Numbered from the stretch's first letter, positions 9,708 through 19,997 are shown. The stretch: DNA of 31,753 nt from Nemertoderma westbladi (GCA_032718475.1 JAUCBJ010000226.1:1-31753), one strand, 5' to 3'. The notes: generated from the letters alone by a model not told the origin. Program-made: numbers and translations.

Positions 9708-10872
9708 GAAAAATATCTCTCTAGGGGAAACTGGGCGCAAATCCCAGAAATGGCGAATTTGGTATTTGGATTTTGGTAATAAGGAATTTGGGAATAAAGT
9801 ATTTGGGATTTGGGAATAAGGTATTTGGGATTTAGGAATAAGGTATTTGGGATTTGGAAATTAGGAATTTGGGATCTGCCATTATTGGTTCACTGAAGAA
9901 GATTCGCAATTACGCCTCATAATAGCCTCTCCTCAACAACTCAACCCCACAGACTAGTGGCACTGTCTGTTTCCGCTGACAGGGCTCAATTGACCAACGC
10001 GTCCTTTGGGATCTGGAATTTGGGATTAACGTTTGTTGTTTATATTTCAATTCACAACAAACGAACAAAGATTATGTTAATGAATACTGTATAGTTATTG
10101 CCCAGGCAAAATGACCTTTACACGACTTATGGTCAAGCCTATTGTTCGATCTTCCTTGGACATGTTGTATGCAATATATTAGTGCCATTAAACGTTAATC
10201 TTCTATGAACCTAATTTTCTTCTTACTCAATTGGCAGACACACAACCACAAAGGAATGGGGAAAACAGTCAGCCACTGTGAAACCAATAATAATTACCTT
10301 TGCCAATTGAGTAAGAAGAAAATTATGTTCATAAAAGATTAACATTTAATGGCACAAATATATATTACATACCACATGTCCAAGGAAGCTCAAACAATAG
10401 GCTTGACCATAAGTCGTGTAAAGGTCATTTTTCCTGGGCAATAACTATACAGAGTAGGCCTAGTCATTTACATAATCTTTGTTCGTTTGTTGTGAATTGA
10501 AATATAAACAACCAACGTTAATCCCAAATCCCAGATCCCAAAGGACGCGTTGTTCAATTGAGCCTCATCAGCGGAAACAGACAGTGCCGCTAGTCGGTGG
10601 GGTTGACTTGTTGAGGAGAGGCTATTATGAGGCGTAATGAGATAAGCATTGCGTATCTTCTTCAGTGAACCAATAATGGCAGATCCCAAATTCCTTATTT
10701 CCAAATCCCAAATACCATATTTCAAAATCCCAAATACCTTAATCCCAAATTCCAAATACCTTATTCCAAAATCCCAAATTCCTTATTCCCAAATTCCTTA
10801 TTACCAAAATCCAAATCCCAAATTCACCATTTCTGGGATATGCGTCCAGTTTCCCCTGGAGATATATTTTCC
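9708..10872. mobile_element. Foldback element with long minisatellite-bearing inverted repeats
   Basis: The left arm (9708-10236, about 529 bp) and right arm (10301-10872, about 572 bp) are inverted copies around a 64-bp spacer. Outer ends are 'gaaaaatatctctctagg' and the reverse complement of 'cctggagatatattttcc'. Inner ends are TTGGCA and TGCCAA. Each arm starts with degenerate repeats of a TTTGGGATTTGGGAATAAGG type, about 20-22 bp per unit, followed by unique sequence. The arms differ by substitutions and small indels, for example about 11 extra bases near 10640, which argues against an assembly fold-over. The architecture matches foldback elements such as Drosophila FB. No transposase and no clear target duplication are visible. 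Open frames inside it read the repeat and are not taken as genes. Confidence 0.85.
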
Positions 10873-11019
10873 GAGATAGATAGAGATATATCGGAATATG
10901 AGACATGGTGACTAAACGCTAAATGTGTAGGCTAATTAACAATGTTAATTTATCATAATTAAAGAGTAAGTATCAGTTTACAATGGCACGTTATTCTAGC
11001 CTAAGCTTTAAGAAAGGAT

Positions 11020-11545
11020 TTTACTGGAGCTGTTTCTTGCTAGCAGGATGCTGGTAGCCGAAAGTGAGCTTGATACATTTTCAATTTTACTAAAGCTGCT
11101 CCTGCTGGCTGTTAATCCAGCTTTTTCAATCTGGCAAGTTACAGCTCTGTGAAATTACAATCGAGCTGTTTGGCAGATTGGTCGGCAGCTGTAAGGCCGC
11201 TTTAGTGAAATTATATCAAGCATGTTACTACTACAGTCCAGCAAAAATGTCGCTCCAGTGAATTTCTACACCAGCTTGATCCAGCTGGGGCTGACCCCTC
11301 TTCCAGTTGAATTTCGAATTTCACTGAGCTGGAAACCAGCCTGAGAAAAAGTGCTAGCTTGAACCAGCTCAAAGCTAATCAACAGTGATTTTAATTTCAC
11401 TGAGGGCTGCACCAGCTACCAATAACGCCAGCTTTTTTCCATCTAGCGGGCATCCAGCTAGTTTACAGCTGTGGTAGCTGGTATCCCGCTGCTGTTGCGC
11501 TGCGTGAGGCTTCAAGCCAGGTCCGAGACCTGGCTGGAAGCTGGT
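11020..11545. repeat. AGCT/CAGCTG-dense block
   Basis: I count 18 AGCT tetramers in about 525 bp, where about 2 are expected, mostly as CCAGCT, AGCTGG or CAGCTG. 'GTGAAATT', 'CAGTGAATTT' and their complements recur between them. The block ends in a 15-pair hairpin (11509-11541) and then a short AATAAATAAATA stretch. The origin is unknown: a degenerate short-unit satellite or the body of an unfamiliar non-autonomous element. Confidence 0.6.
11509..11541. repeat. Hairpin at the end of the AGCT block
   Basis: GCTTC, one mismatch, then AGCCAGGTC (11515-11523) pairs across a CGA loop with GACCTGGCT (11527-11535), one mismatch, then GAAGC. Confidence 0.8.
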
Positions 11546-11738
11546 TTTTCCAATAAATAAATACCCCAGGAATATAATTTACTACTCGTCTATATCGTGG
11601 ATATGGAGACAATACAGTAGATTTTTGTTTTTTAGATAATAATTTTGTGTTTTTTTATACGTTTATTTAATAATAGGTCCAATGAAATTTAAAAAAAAAG
11701 AAAATACTTGGTGCTTGGTACATGTCAGTACTTCATTC

Positions 11739-12069
11739 ATTATCAGCCTCGCATTATCGCCATCTGATTGGTCTGATAAGAAGGTGCGCCATACAGATTT
11801 TGTATAAATACTCCAACTTTTGACAGTGTAGTTTTACCGTTGCTTAGTCAGCTAATCTTCGGTAAAAGCCAGCCAACACACTATTGTATCTCTACTGTAG
11901 TCTGTTACTGGTATATAATAAATATGTTACCTACAGTAGAGAATGTTATTTGGCGGCTGTGCTGTAATGTTGTTTAAGGTATTTAGTATTGATGATATAT
12001 TACGAAAATTAAAGTTGAGTAACCGTGACAACGCTTGTTTCTTGTAAGTCTGAACAAACTAACGCGTCA
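11739..12069 (+). repeat. Left LTR-like direct repeat
   Basis: It matches 16964-17343 from 'attatcagcctcgcattatc' to 'aacgcgtca'. It starts with a TTATCA...TGATAA inverted repeat, has 'ttttgtataaata' as a possible TATA box, and carries CTACTGTAG...CTACAGTAG as an internal 9-bp inverted repeat. It lacks a 50-bp stretch present in the right copy. Confidence 0.8.
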
Positions 12070-12074
12070 AAATC

Positions 12075-12463
12075 CGCCTTGTTCATGATGCAAAAGCAAC
12101 TTATCAAGGAACGTCCCTGAATAACCCCCTTATGGATGAACCGAATATCTACAATACCATAATTGGTGTACTGCTGAGATTCAGACAGGATGAAATTGCA
12201 TTTATGGCTGACATAGCCGAAATGTTCACCAAGTTCATACTACCAAAGAAGACTCTCATTTAATCCCAATATTATGGTACATGGGGGGGATAAAGACCCA
12301 GGACCTGAGAATTATGAGGTGTTGGTAATGGCACTACTATTACCATGTGTTGGACCAGTGACTCTTGTAGGAAAATTAACACTGAAAGAGATTTGGGAAG
12401 AAGGGCTAGATTGGGATAATCCTTTCACTTCTAAGCTGTCGAAAAAGTGAGACAACTGGGTTT
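12075..12463 (+). pseudogene. BEL/Pao reverse transcriptase, internally deleted
   Basis: Reading across frames gives the Pao RT start VHDASATYQGTSLN (with one damaged codon) followed by a GVLLRFRQDEIAFMADI segment, hallmarks of Pao-type RT. A frameshift and stops follow. The sequence then jumps to the thumb-like GKLTLKEIWEEGLDWDNP segment. The palm region that should hold the YxDD catalytic motif is missing, so this cannot be an active RT. It sits immediately downstream of the left direct repeat, without gag or protease. Confidence 0.8.
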
Positions 12464-12465
12464 GA

Positions 12466-13010
12466 CAATTGCACAAGCTAGCTGATTTACATATTCCCCG
12501 ACATTACTTTGATGTCCAGTTGGACAAAGATGTTTATGTGCTTCATACATTCTGTGACGCTTCGAATAGCAGTTATGGTGCAGTTGTTTACCCTTGGAAA
12601 TATTTGCAGCAAGATGAGGAATGGAAAGTAGAATCTACCTTATTAATAGCAAAGAATAAAACATCTCCGGCAGTGCCAGTTTCTATCCCTAGGTTGGAGT
12701 TACTCACAGCTGTAATGGGCGTTAGACTGCACAACCATATTCAAGAGAATTAGAGGTTCATATCAATGACTCACACTTTTGGATTGATTCACAAACAGTC
12801 CTGCAATATATATCTAACCCATCAAGGAGATTCAAGATTTATGTAGCAACTCGTTGTCTTGAAATTCAACAAAGCACTAGCGTATAACAGTGGCATCACT
12901 GTCTTGGTAAGGATAACCCAGCAGATGAATTGAGTCGTGGTATGACTGTTGAAAAGCTGTTGAGGGATAATCACTGGTTCCATGGGCCCCCATTTTTGAA
13001 GGAAATACAA
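12466..13010 (+). pseudogene. BEL/Pao RNase H-like domain, broken
   Basis: An open stretch to 12750 shows VLHTFCDASNSSYGAVVY, then IPRLELLTAVMG, typical of the Pao RNase H region. After a stop near 12751 the homology continues in another frame: FWIDSQTVLQYI, then GKDNPADELSRG, the usual end of this domain. At least one further stop interrupts it. It joins in order to the RT remnant upstream and the integrase remnant downstream. The neighbouring sequence to 13300 is linker with stops. Confidence 0.82.
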
Positions 13011-13308
13011 AATTGGTACAATACTTCTCTCTCTGGAAATTTAGCTGACACTGGCTTGACTATGACATCAATGAGTTGCCAGGTGAGACCTTGAGTGGAC
13101 AATATATGCCAACTTCCAATTGACAAGCTGATTGATCATTTCTCATCATGGAACAAGGTTGTTAAATCAGTTGCTTGGTTTCTTCGAGTTAAAGTCTACT
13201 TGAAGATAAAGGTATCTATCTGGACTTGCCAATCAGGCATGTTATGAACGGCAACAAGTCTATGAGGTAGATAGTGCTAAGGAAATAGTAATAAAACATG
13301 TTCAGCAG

Positions 13309-14062
13309 GTGAACTTTGTTCATGAATTATCACATCTTCGTAAGGGAGATTTGGTGAACAGTAACAGTCCACTCTTTCATTTAAATCCATTCCTGGATGA
13401 AAAGGGAATCATTGGGCAAGGATCTCGTTTATCTGAATCTTGTCTACCGTATAAAACTAAGTTTCCAATAATCCTTCCAAAGGATGTACATATGTCACGA
13501 ATCATTATTCGCCATGTGCATCAGACGATTGCTCATCGAGGTGTTGATCATGTCTTGACAGAATTACGAAAATGCTTTCAGGTGATCAGTGATAGGAAAA
13601 TGGTAAAGAATGTTATAAGATCATGTGTGACATGTAAACAACTAAATGCTATTAGGGTAAAACAGATTATGGCCCCTTTGCCTAAGGAGCATACCACATA
13701 TGCACCCCCTTTCACAGTGGTGGGAGTAGATTATTTTGGACCAGTTTGTGTAAAAAGTGGTAGAAAATCAATGAAACACTGGGGAGTAGTGTTTATTTGG
13801 ATCTTGTTGATTCTGCAAATGCAAGTTCGTGCATTAATGTAGTTCGTCGGTTGATCAGTCACCATGGTGCTGTACAACAGAAATTGTCAGATAATGGCAC
13901 AAGTTTCACTGGTGCTAATTCCGAACTTTGTAAATAGGCTGAGAAATGGAAAGATACAGATGTTCAAAATCTGGTGGTCGCTAAACGAATTCAGTGGAAG
14001 TTCCAACCACCCTTAGCCCCTCATATGTCGGGAATTTGGGAAAGGATGTTCCAAAGCATGGC
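13309..14062 (+). pseudogene. BEL/Pao integrase, broken
   Basis: The first 177 codons (13309-13842) carry the zinc-binding domain, with H...H in VHQTIAHRGVDHV and CVTCKQ, followed by the core start VVGVDYFGPV with the first catalytic Asp. Near 13790 the frame shifts. The core continues with LSDNGTSFTGA (second Asp), a stop after ELCK, and then PPLAPHMSGIWERM (catalytic Glu). Homology stops abruptly near 14062, where unrelated sequence begins. The normal role is joining element cDNA to host DNA. This copy is inactive because of the frameshift, the stop and the truncation. Confidence 0.85.
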
Positions 14063-14551
14063 AGGATGGTCCCTGCCCATTTTCTTCTCCAGAATCCAAT
14101 TGCTGAACTTCCCTAGATGGAATTTTTGCAGATTGTGGTTTATTCTCCCATAAGACTTGGAGAGTTGATACAACCACATGATAAAAATGTTATAAAGACA
14201 AATCAATCAGATAAACATAACATCGTTCATCCAAACCGTACACGTCTATATCTAACTCGAGCAGCAAAGGTTACTCAAATAAATAAATAAAAGGTTTAAA
14301 ATGCAAAATTTGTAAGAAAATTAACTAATTACATTCGTAGGAATCGGTGCATGATATGTACAGTATATTTAGTAAGATTGTGACTTTGGTGTGTTATTAT
14401 GTTAAATCTGTACTTAGGAAATATCAATTGCTAAATTTTTTACACATGCACTAAACATAATTATTGTTGTAATTACTAATTTAGTTGAAGATGTATTCAA
14501 TTTATCAATACAATATTATTATTTGTTCTCTTATGAGAACAAGGTGGGGAG
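14063..14551 (+). other. Inserted sequence ending in hairpin and purine tract
   Basis: It interrupts Pao pol. Around 14190-14290 a short frame reads HPNRTRLYLTRAAKVTQ and ends in repeated stop codons, which could be the tail of another retroelement ORF. The right end holds the hairpin GTTCTC/GAGAAC (14525-14540) followed by AAGGTGGGGAG, a polypurine tract-like run directly before an LTR-like TG. Confidence 0.4.
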
Positions 14552-14803
14552 TGTCATGTAATTCGTACTAATTTACAGTTGCCTTATTCAATAAGTATTT
14601 TAATTGGCAGTAATATTGAGCAATTTGTTATAGTATACATGCAATTTGGTGAAGGGCGTTTCTTGGCTCTTACTCAGTGCAGCACCAGCTGTTCAGCTTA
14701 ACAAACTGGGTTGTGTTTAAAGTTATATTCTACATATAAATTATATTACAATGAATCGAGATTTAGAGTGAATTAGATTAAAACAATTTATTTTTCCAAT
14801 ACA
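14552..14803 (+). repeat. Possible inserted LTR
   Basis: It begins TGTCATG directly after the purine tract AAGGTGGGGAG and could end at AATACA (14803), giving TG...CA over about 252 bp, with 'acatataaattatatt' inside. Pao homology resumes right after it. No second copy is in the window, so the call rests on boundary signals alone. Confidence 0.3.
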
Positions 14804-15098
14804 ATTTTGGGTTCAAACAAGAAATCCATTACACCCAGGCACTAACAAAGCAGTTCAAGAAGAGGTCCAACTTCCGACTTTAAAACAGAGACAGAAGAGG
14901 TGGAAACCGAAACGAGATTTCCTTAAAGGGGATTTAGTTTTAATGGTGGATATGACAAAATCCAAGGGAGAATGGCAAATGGGCATGTGCGAGTTGTTGA
15001 CATTGTTTAAAATTTAAAATAAGAATTTAAAATTGTTTACACGTCCAGTAAGCAAGATTTTTTTACTGGATGAGGCTCAGTTAATTAAGAATCACTAA
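14804..15098 (+). pseudogene. BEL/Pao pol C-terminal domain (DUF5641-like) remnant
   Basis: One frame reads LPTLKQRQKRWKPKRDFL, then KGDLVLMVDM and KGEWQMG, the pattern of the domain that follows integrase in Pao polyproteins (tryptophan and basic run, GD-V-L, W--G). After a frameshift it ends with TRPVSKIFLLDEAQL and a stop at 15096-15098, as in Pao C-termini. It should have been contiguous with the integrase that breaks off at 14062, so 14063-14803 looks like a later insertion. Confidence 0.72.
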
Positions 15099-15275
15099 CT
15101 TATAATTCTATTGTGTTCTAAGAAATTGACAAAACATAAATTTAGTTTGACATCTTATACTGTTGATTTAAAAGTCGAATTTGTATGAACTGTAATCTAC
15201 TTACCATAATAGACAATTACTGTAGCTTGCCTGATATGTATTTATATTATATTTTGAAAGTATTTTTAATATATT

Positions 15276-16417
15276 ATGATGGATAGTGACCAAGAGGTAC
15301 CCTGTTACGTTTTCGACCGATACAGATGGGCCCAGCACCAGATGAGACAGTTAGATTTCCCACTGGAGGACATTTACAGAATCAGAAGGCTGAGATATAC
15401 CAGTTGATCTCTGCTGGTACTAGACAAGAAAAACGTACGAGGATGTACAGTACAACCCTGCAGGAGAACAAATTCCAGATGCTTTGCCCAGCCCAAAGTG
15501 GCATAAATTATTGTGCCATGATGTTACTAAATTAATGGAAAGCCCCCCACCAAGTCCATCAACACTGTTATGGGATGAAGTAAACACTATCCCTATCAAT
15601 CCAGTTAAGAGTTCGCCTGTTCCATCCAATCCAGTTGAGAGTTCTCCTGTCATCATTGAGCTGCTCGACAGCCAAGAAGAAACGCTCCTGTTGACACCAA
15701 AGTTGTTCCCTGAGCCTCCAATGGTTCAGCGAGCAATACAAGGTGTCGACCCCGACCCTGGGCAGCTTCATTGGCGCTTACAGAAAGATCCATATCGACT
15801 TAGGTTTCTGGAATGCCACCAAAATTGGCTTCTTACACCATTTAGTAGCTATCCTGACATCCTGATAGACGCTGGATACGTACCCTTTACCACCCTTTAC
15901 CAAACACTGTTCTCCAGGATGCTTGAGGTGTGGGCTTCCTAATTGCCCTTTAGCCCAATCGAAATGGAGTAATGAGTTGGGACCACAACGATGTACATTA
16001 TACAAAGAAGTTGCGATCTGCCCCTATTGCAAAGGTCCCCATTTCATCCACACATGCCCACTTCTGTTGAATCGTTATGTGAAGTGTGGCTGTCATGGAC
16101 ATAGTCTTTTAGCATGCAGTCAATGCGAGAAGGATATGCGTAATTCCTTGCTCAAGTTCGAAAGGTTTGCTACAATGAGTGTGTCCCTAATGAACCGAAA
16201 CAAAAGATGGGATACTGATCCCTACAGAATCTCGTTAGGTTTCTTCCCTATACCGTCTAAGTGGAAGATGGATGGCAAGCTAGAGAACAAGTGTTTCAGT
16301 TACGATGATTTAGTTCTAACAGCCTTGCATCAGTCAGTTGGATTCGTTCTTCACTTCCTCGAAAACTTTGGTGGTGGTTCTTCAGAAGAGAGCTTGTCTT
16401 ACATTATAGGGCTGTGA
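15276..16417 (+). pseudogene. Cysteine-rich protein ORF of unknown family, frameshifted
   Basis: The ORF starts ATGATGGAT at 15276 and stays open to a stop at 15405. Coding character resumes in the next frame from 15424 to 15942, with a Pro/Ser-rich stretch of repeated NPV-SSPV words. It then shifts again into a frame open from 15869 to 16417, ending TGA. The last part holds a Cys/His cluster: C-x3-C-x2-C-x4-C, then CPYCKGPHFIHTC (zinc-knuckle-like CX2CX3HX4C), then CGCHGH and CSQC. The tail of about 90 residues is not recognised. It lies between the Pao C-terminus and the right direct repeat, the position of a third (env-like) ORF, but shows no signal peptide or membrane segment. It may be a captured host sequence, a Gag-like zinc protein of another element, or a gene fragment with lost introns. 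The family is not identified. Confidence 0.55.
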
Positions 16418-16963
16418 AGGTGTGACTGTAAAATATGTAAATAGTACAGTACATCGTATTTTTGAGGTTCCTAAGATAAAGATATATATTGGTAAACAGT
16501 GGGCGGAATTTGTTTTGTTGTTGTTTTATTAAACCATTCGTAAGTATTGTATGTAAGAAGGATTAGGGAAGCTTGTCAATTTATGTATTTGTATTCGATA
16601 AATTGAGTTATTTGTTGTCACAATTGTATAATATAGGACTTTAAGGTGCAATAATTTTACTAGAAATTTGCTCAAGGAATACTGTACCAATAATCATTAG
16701 TAGTTTATATGATTATTGCAATTGAAGTATAAGCTAGCTCCATCTACGTTGTTATTTTGAAAACTGCTACAAGTCATCGCTTGGCGTTAAACAGTGAAAA
16801 GGAGCAGTTTTTGGTGGGCAGTATGTTGGAGATAATGGAGCCACCTAACGGGTAATCTTTACACCACATATGAAGTATAATATAATTCAATAAGTGGCAC
16901 TATAAGCTGTCAGCTGGATGCTCCTTCCCCAATTGGTCAATCCTTAAAGAGAATCACTCTCTG
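16418..16963. other. Non-coding stretch before the right direct repeat
   Basis: AT-rich, with no ORF or RNA gene recognised. The bases just before 16964 ('aaagagaatcactctctg') form a short inverted repeat rather than a clean polypurine tract. Confidence 0.5.
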
Positions 16964-17343
16964 ATTATCAGCCTCGCATTATCGTGATCTGATTGGTCTG
17001 ATAAGGTGTGCCATCCAGATTTTGTATAAATTCTCCTACTTTTGACAGAAACGCCAGTTGAGAGATTTGTTGAGCCTGCTAGATAGTATGCTCAACAAGT
17101 AGTTTTAACATTGCTTAGTCAGCTAATCTTCGGTAAAAGCCAGCCGACACACTATTGTATCTCCTCTACTGTAGGCTGTTACTGGTATATAATAAATATG
17201 TTACCTACAGTAGAGAATGTTATTTGGCAGCTGTGCTGTAATGCTGTTTAAGGTATTTAGTATTGATGACATATTACGAAAATTAAAGTTGAGTAACCTT
17301 GACAACGCTTGTTTCTTGTATGTCTGAACAAAGTAACGCGTCA
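16964..17343 (+). repeat. Right LTR-like direct repeat
   Basis: Counterpart of 11739-12069, with about 50 extra bases near 17050-17100 that contain their own inverted repeat TGTTGAG...CTCAACA. It keeps the possible TATA segment 'ttttgtataaat' and the CTACTGTAG/CTACAGTAG arms. The repeat ends at TCA 17343, about 135 bp before the Harbinger pseudogene. Confidence 0.8.
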
Positions 17344-17477
17344 GAAACCTTGCCCAATGACAAACCATTCGCTCACGCTTGATATCAGAGTTTTAGACTC
17401 TACAGATAAGGCGGCGGGATATTGCAGGATTTTCTTCTAACTTGGTTGGTGAAATAAGGTAAAAGGAATTCAAGAAA

Positions 17478-18599
17478 ATGTAAAGATTGAATCCTATTCA
17501 ATTTGCCGCATTACTAACAATAATCGAACCAAAATTAAAACAAATTCCAACAAACTGTAAAACACCAATTCCCACAAAGACTGCTCTAGAAATAACTCTG
17601 CGATATCTCGCAGATGGGACATCATACACATCACTGTTGCATGCATATCGAGTGAGCACAGATGGGACATCATACACATCACTGTCGCATATCGAGTGAG
17701 CACATTGAGTGAGCACATTTTATATATCCACAACTGTACCAATCATCTGCGATTATATTGCCATTGCATTAGCGGGAAATTTGGAGATGCCATCAAACAC
17801 CAATCAGTGGGTTGAGATAGAAAATGGGTTTAATAGCAAGTGGAATTTCCTGCATTGTTTAGGATCAATAGATGGTAAGCATATCGCTATCAAGAAGCCA
17901 CCCTAGAGTGGTAGTGAATTTTTCAATTACAAAAAATTATTATCAATAGTCTTACTTTGTGCAGCAGATTCCAGTGGAAAAATTATTGCGTATGATCTTG
18001 GTAAACCTGTGTCTTATGGGGATGCCGGAATTTACCAAAGAAGCTTTCTGTCGGATACAATTTCTGGACCCTCTATTCCAAAACCAACACCAATTTTGGA
18101 TTACCCAGAAATACCAATCTATTTAATTGGTGATGATGCATTCACTCTCTCGCCAACGATGATGAAACCAATCTCGAGAGATACTGATATTTCAGCGGAG
18201 GCAATATTTAATTACCGATTAAGTAGTGCACGCCGTATTATTGTGGAGAATGCTTTCGGTATGATGGCCCATCGCTTCCGATTATTGTTTCAAGTAATCG
18301 ACATGTCACCTGGCAATGTACGGAGAGCTATTCTTGCCATTATAGCCATTCATAACTTCTTACTTGATGAAAGAGTTTGCGGTTTGTTAGCAGCAGCAGA
18401 TGATTTAGATCTGGAATTGGAGAGTAGAGACGAATTGATAAGACCTGATTCAATTCGAGGACATTTGCAGCCCGGCAGTGAAGGAAAACGCATTAGGGAA
18501 ATTCTTACCGAATATTTTCTTCATGAAGGGGCCATTGACTTTCAGTGGGGACTTGTACCACGAAACAGTTTATTTGTAATATATACTCTATACTATTAA
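17478..18599 (+). pseudogene. PIF/Harbinger transposase, broken
   Basis: DDE transposase of the PIF/Harbinger group, which cuts and joins element DNA in the nucleus. The order of motifs matches the family: an N-terminal PIPTKTALEITLRYLADGTSY segment, GSIDGKHIAIKKPP with the first catalytic Asp (codon 17871), GDDAF (second Asp, 18132), FNYRLSSARRIIVENAFG with Glu (18246), and IHNFLL near the end. Damage: ATG at 17478 is followed at once by a stop; a 48-bp tandem duplication at 17613-17717 introduces stops; and TAG at 17904 replaces one codon between PP and SGS. The rest, to TAA 18597, is open. The catalytic residues survive. No partner Myb-like gene, terminal repeat or 3-bp target duplication was identified. 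Confidence 0.9.
17613..17717 (+). repeat. Tandem microduplication inside the Harbinger ORF
   Basis: A 48-bp unit at 17613-17660 is repeated as 44 bp at 17661-17704, then as a 13-bp remnant (ttgagtgagcaca) to 17717. Removing the extra copies would reconnect the same frame on both sides, so the duplication postdates loss of selection. Confidence 0.85.
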
Positions 18600-19029
18600 G
18601 ATAAGACCCACACTGTTATTTTCCACTAATAACTAATTATTCAATATTAATTAAAAATAAAATTTATAATATATTTTTGCCTAGTATTGGTGAATATATA
18701 TTTTTGAAACTGGAATAAACAAACATATGCATGCATAGATAGTATAATATAGATATGTAGGTATACAGTCAATAAATGCATTGTAAATAGCATCAGTATT
18801 ATACTATTAAAATGTTATTTAGGTATGTTCATTAACATCAGGAGATGCCACAGATGTATCACCTACTTCAGATGGACTGTGAAATAATTGGGTCACTCTG
18901 TATTCGTTGCCAACAGGTACAACATCAGCTGGATAGGCAGATCGATCAGCGATCTAGTAGGGCGGTCGCTAGTCAATGCATGGATTGCAGATTATTACCA
19001 GAGTGACCAATGCGAGTGCCCTAGTGACC
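18600..19029. other. AT-rich DNA between Harbinger and hAT-like element
   Basis: No gene recognised. It includes AT-rich repeats with ATATAG words. It may hold the 3' flank and terminal repeat of the Harbinger element, which I could not delimit. Confidence 0.4.
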
Positions 19030-19037
19030 ACTCCACC

Positions 19038-19997
19038 CAGGGCCGTATTAACGGCGGGACATTTGGGGCTACAGCCCCAAGCCCTGTGAAGGTTTGCGGC
19101 CCCCCAGAAAAAAGAGAAAAAGTAATGGTCCCTCCTTATATTAAATAAAATATATTTGGAACCACGAATAAACTAAAACATACAAGGAATATCATACCCA
19201 GATGAACAAATGCTAAATTCACATTCCAAATTCTACTACTGAAAATGTACCATACCATACCATACCTCTCCAATTTCTCACTGTAAACATTGCCAAAGGG
19301 CAAGAAAGGCTGGGGGGGGGGGGGTGGGTCATAATGTAAAGAACACTAACAGTAGTAAAGGAAGGGAGCAACACTGAGCTGTCCCTACAGACAGTATTAC
19401 CTACATATATTACCTAAATGTTATGAAATCCAGAAAACTGGCCGAAATTTATTGAAGCTTATTAAATTACCTTTCATATAAATCAAAAATTGTAAAAAAC
19501 GGTTAAGAAATGGCGGAGGAGTAATATTTTTCGCGTGAAAAAATGTCATTCATAGATAATTGCCTGAAGTTCCAAACCTTCCCGCGCGAAATTGCCTGTA
19601 TGGGGTCTGGTAGGTTAATAGTCTGACAGGAAGGAAGCACACCACCGAGCTAAAATTAAATTCACGGGGGTTTTCGGGTCGCTGATTTCATTTCCGAAGG
19701 CAGTTTTAATATTTGATGTCTAGTCTGTCCTTCGGTCGGTTGTCTGTCTGTCTGTCTGTCTTGCATTTTGACATTCAGATTGCCAGACAGATATTCCACG
19801 ATAATTCGAGAACTAAAAAATATGTCTCTAAGCAGTTTTTAGATTTAAAATCCCCATTAAATTCGGCTCTAGATGCAATAAAAAACAATTCTAAAATTTG
19901 TGATCATTTTAAGCGAACACCCCCCCCCCCCCCCCCCCTTTAAGGGGGCCCCAAATTTATATTAGCCCCGGACCCCGATATAGATTAATCCGTCCTG
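19038..19997. mobile_element. hAT-like non-autonomous transposon with 8-bp target duplication
   Basis: The ends are imperfect terminal inverted repeats: left CAGGGCCGTATTAA, right read inward CAGGACGGATTAAT. They are flanked by a perfect 8-bp direct repeat ACTCCACC at 19030-19037 and 19998-20005, as hAT elements produce. The 960-bp interior has GGGGCCCC-type blocks near both ends, a 13-G run (19312-19324), (CCATA)n at about 19250-19268, a (TGTC)n run near 19739-19762 and a 19-C run (19920-19938). There is no transposase ORF, so it would depend on a transposase in trans. Confidence 0.85.

Larger units (their letters stand above)
11739..17343 (+). mobile_element. Composite LTR-type element with decayed Pao pol
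   Basis: Two direct repeats (11739-12069 and 16964-17343) enclose, in order, remnants of Pao reverse transcriptase, RNase H and integrase, an inserted LTR-like piece, the Pao C-terminal domain and a cysteine-rich ORF. Gag and protease are missing, and RT starts almost directly after the left repeat. No canonical TG...CA ends, primer-binding site or target duplication were found at the repeat edges. It is therefore either a deleted or chimeric element or a segmental duplication with Pao fragments between the copies. The repeats agree better with each other (about 95% by eye outside indels) than the pol coding state would suggest. Confidence 0.6.

Noticed and set aside
9708-10872. CRISPR-like array in the TTTGGGA repeats
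   Set aside because: Units are degenerate and back to back without spacers, in a eukaryotic foldback arm.
10468-10879. Open frames in the right arm of the foldback element
   Set aside because: They translate the minisatellite in both directions. No family resemblance.
15326-15656. Overlapping frames at 15326-15535 (+) and 15420-15656 (-)
   Set aside because: Shadows of the better supported frames starting at 15276 and resuming at 15424.
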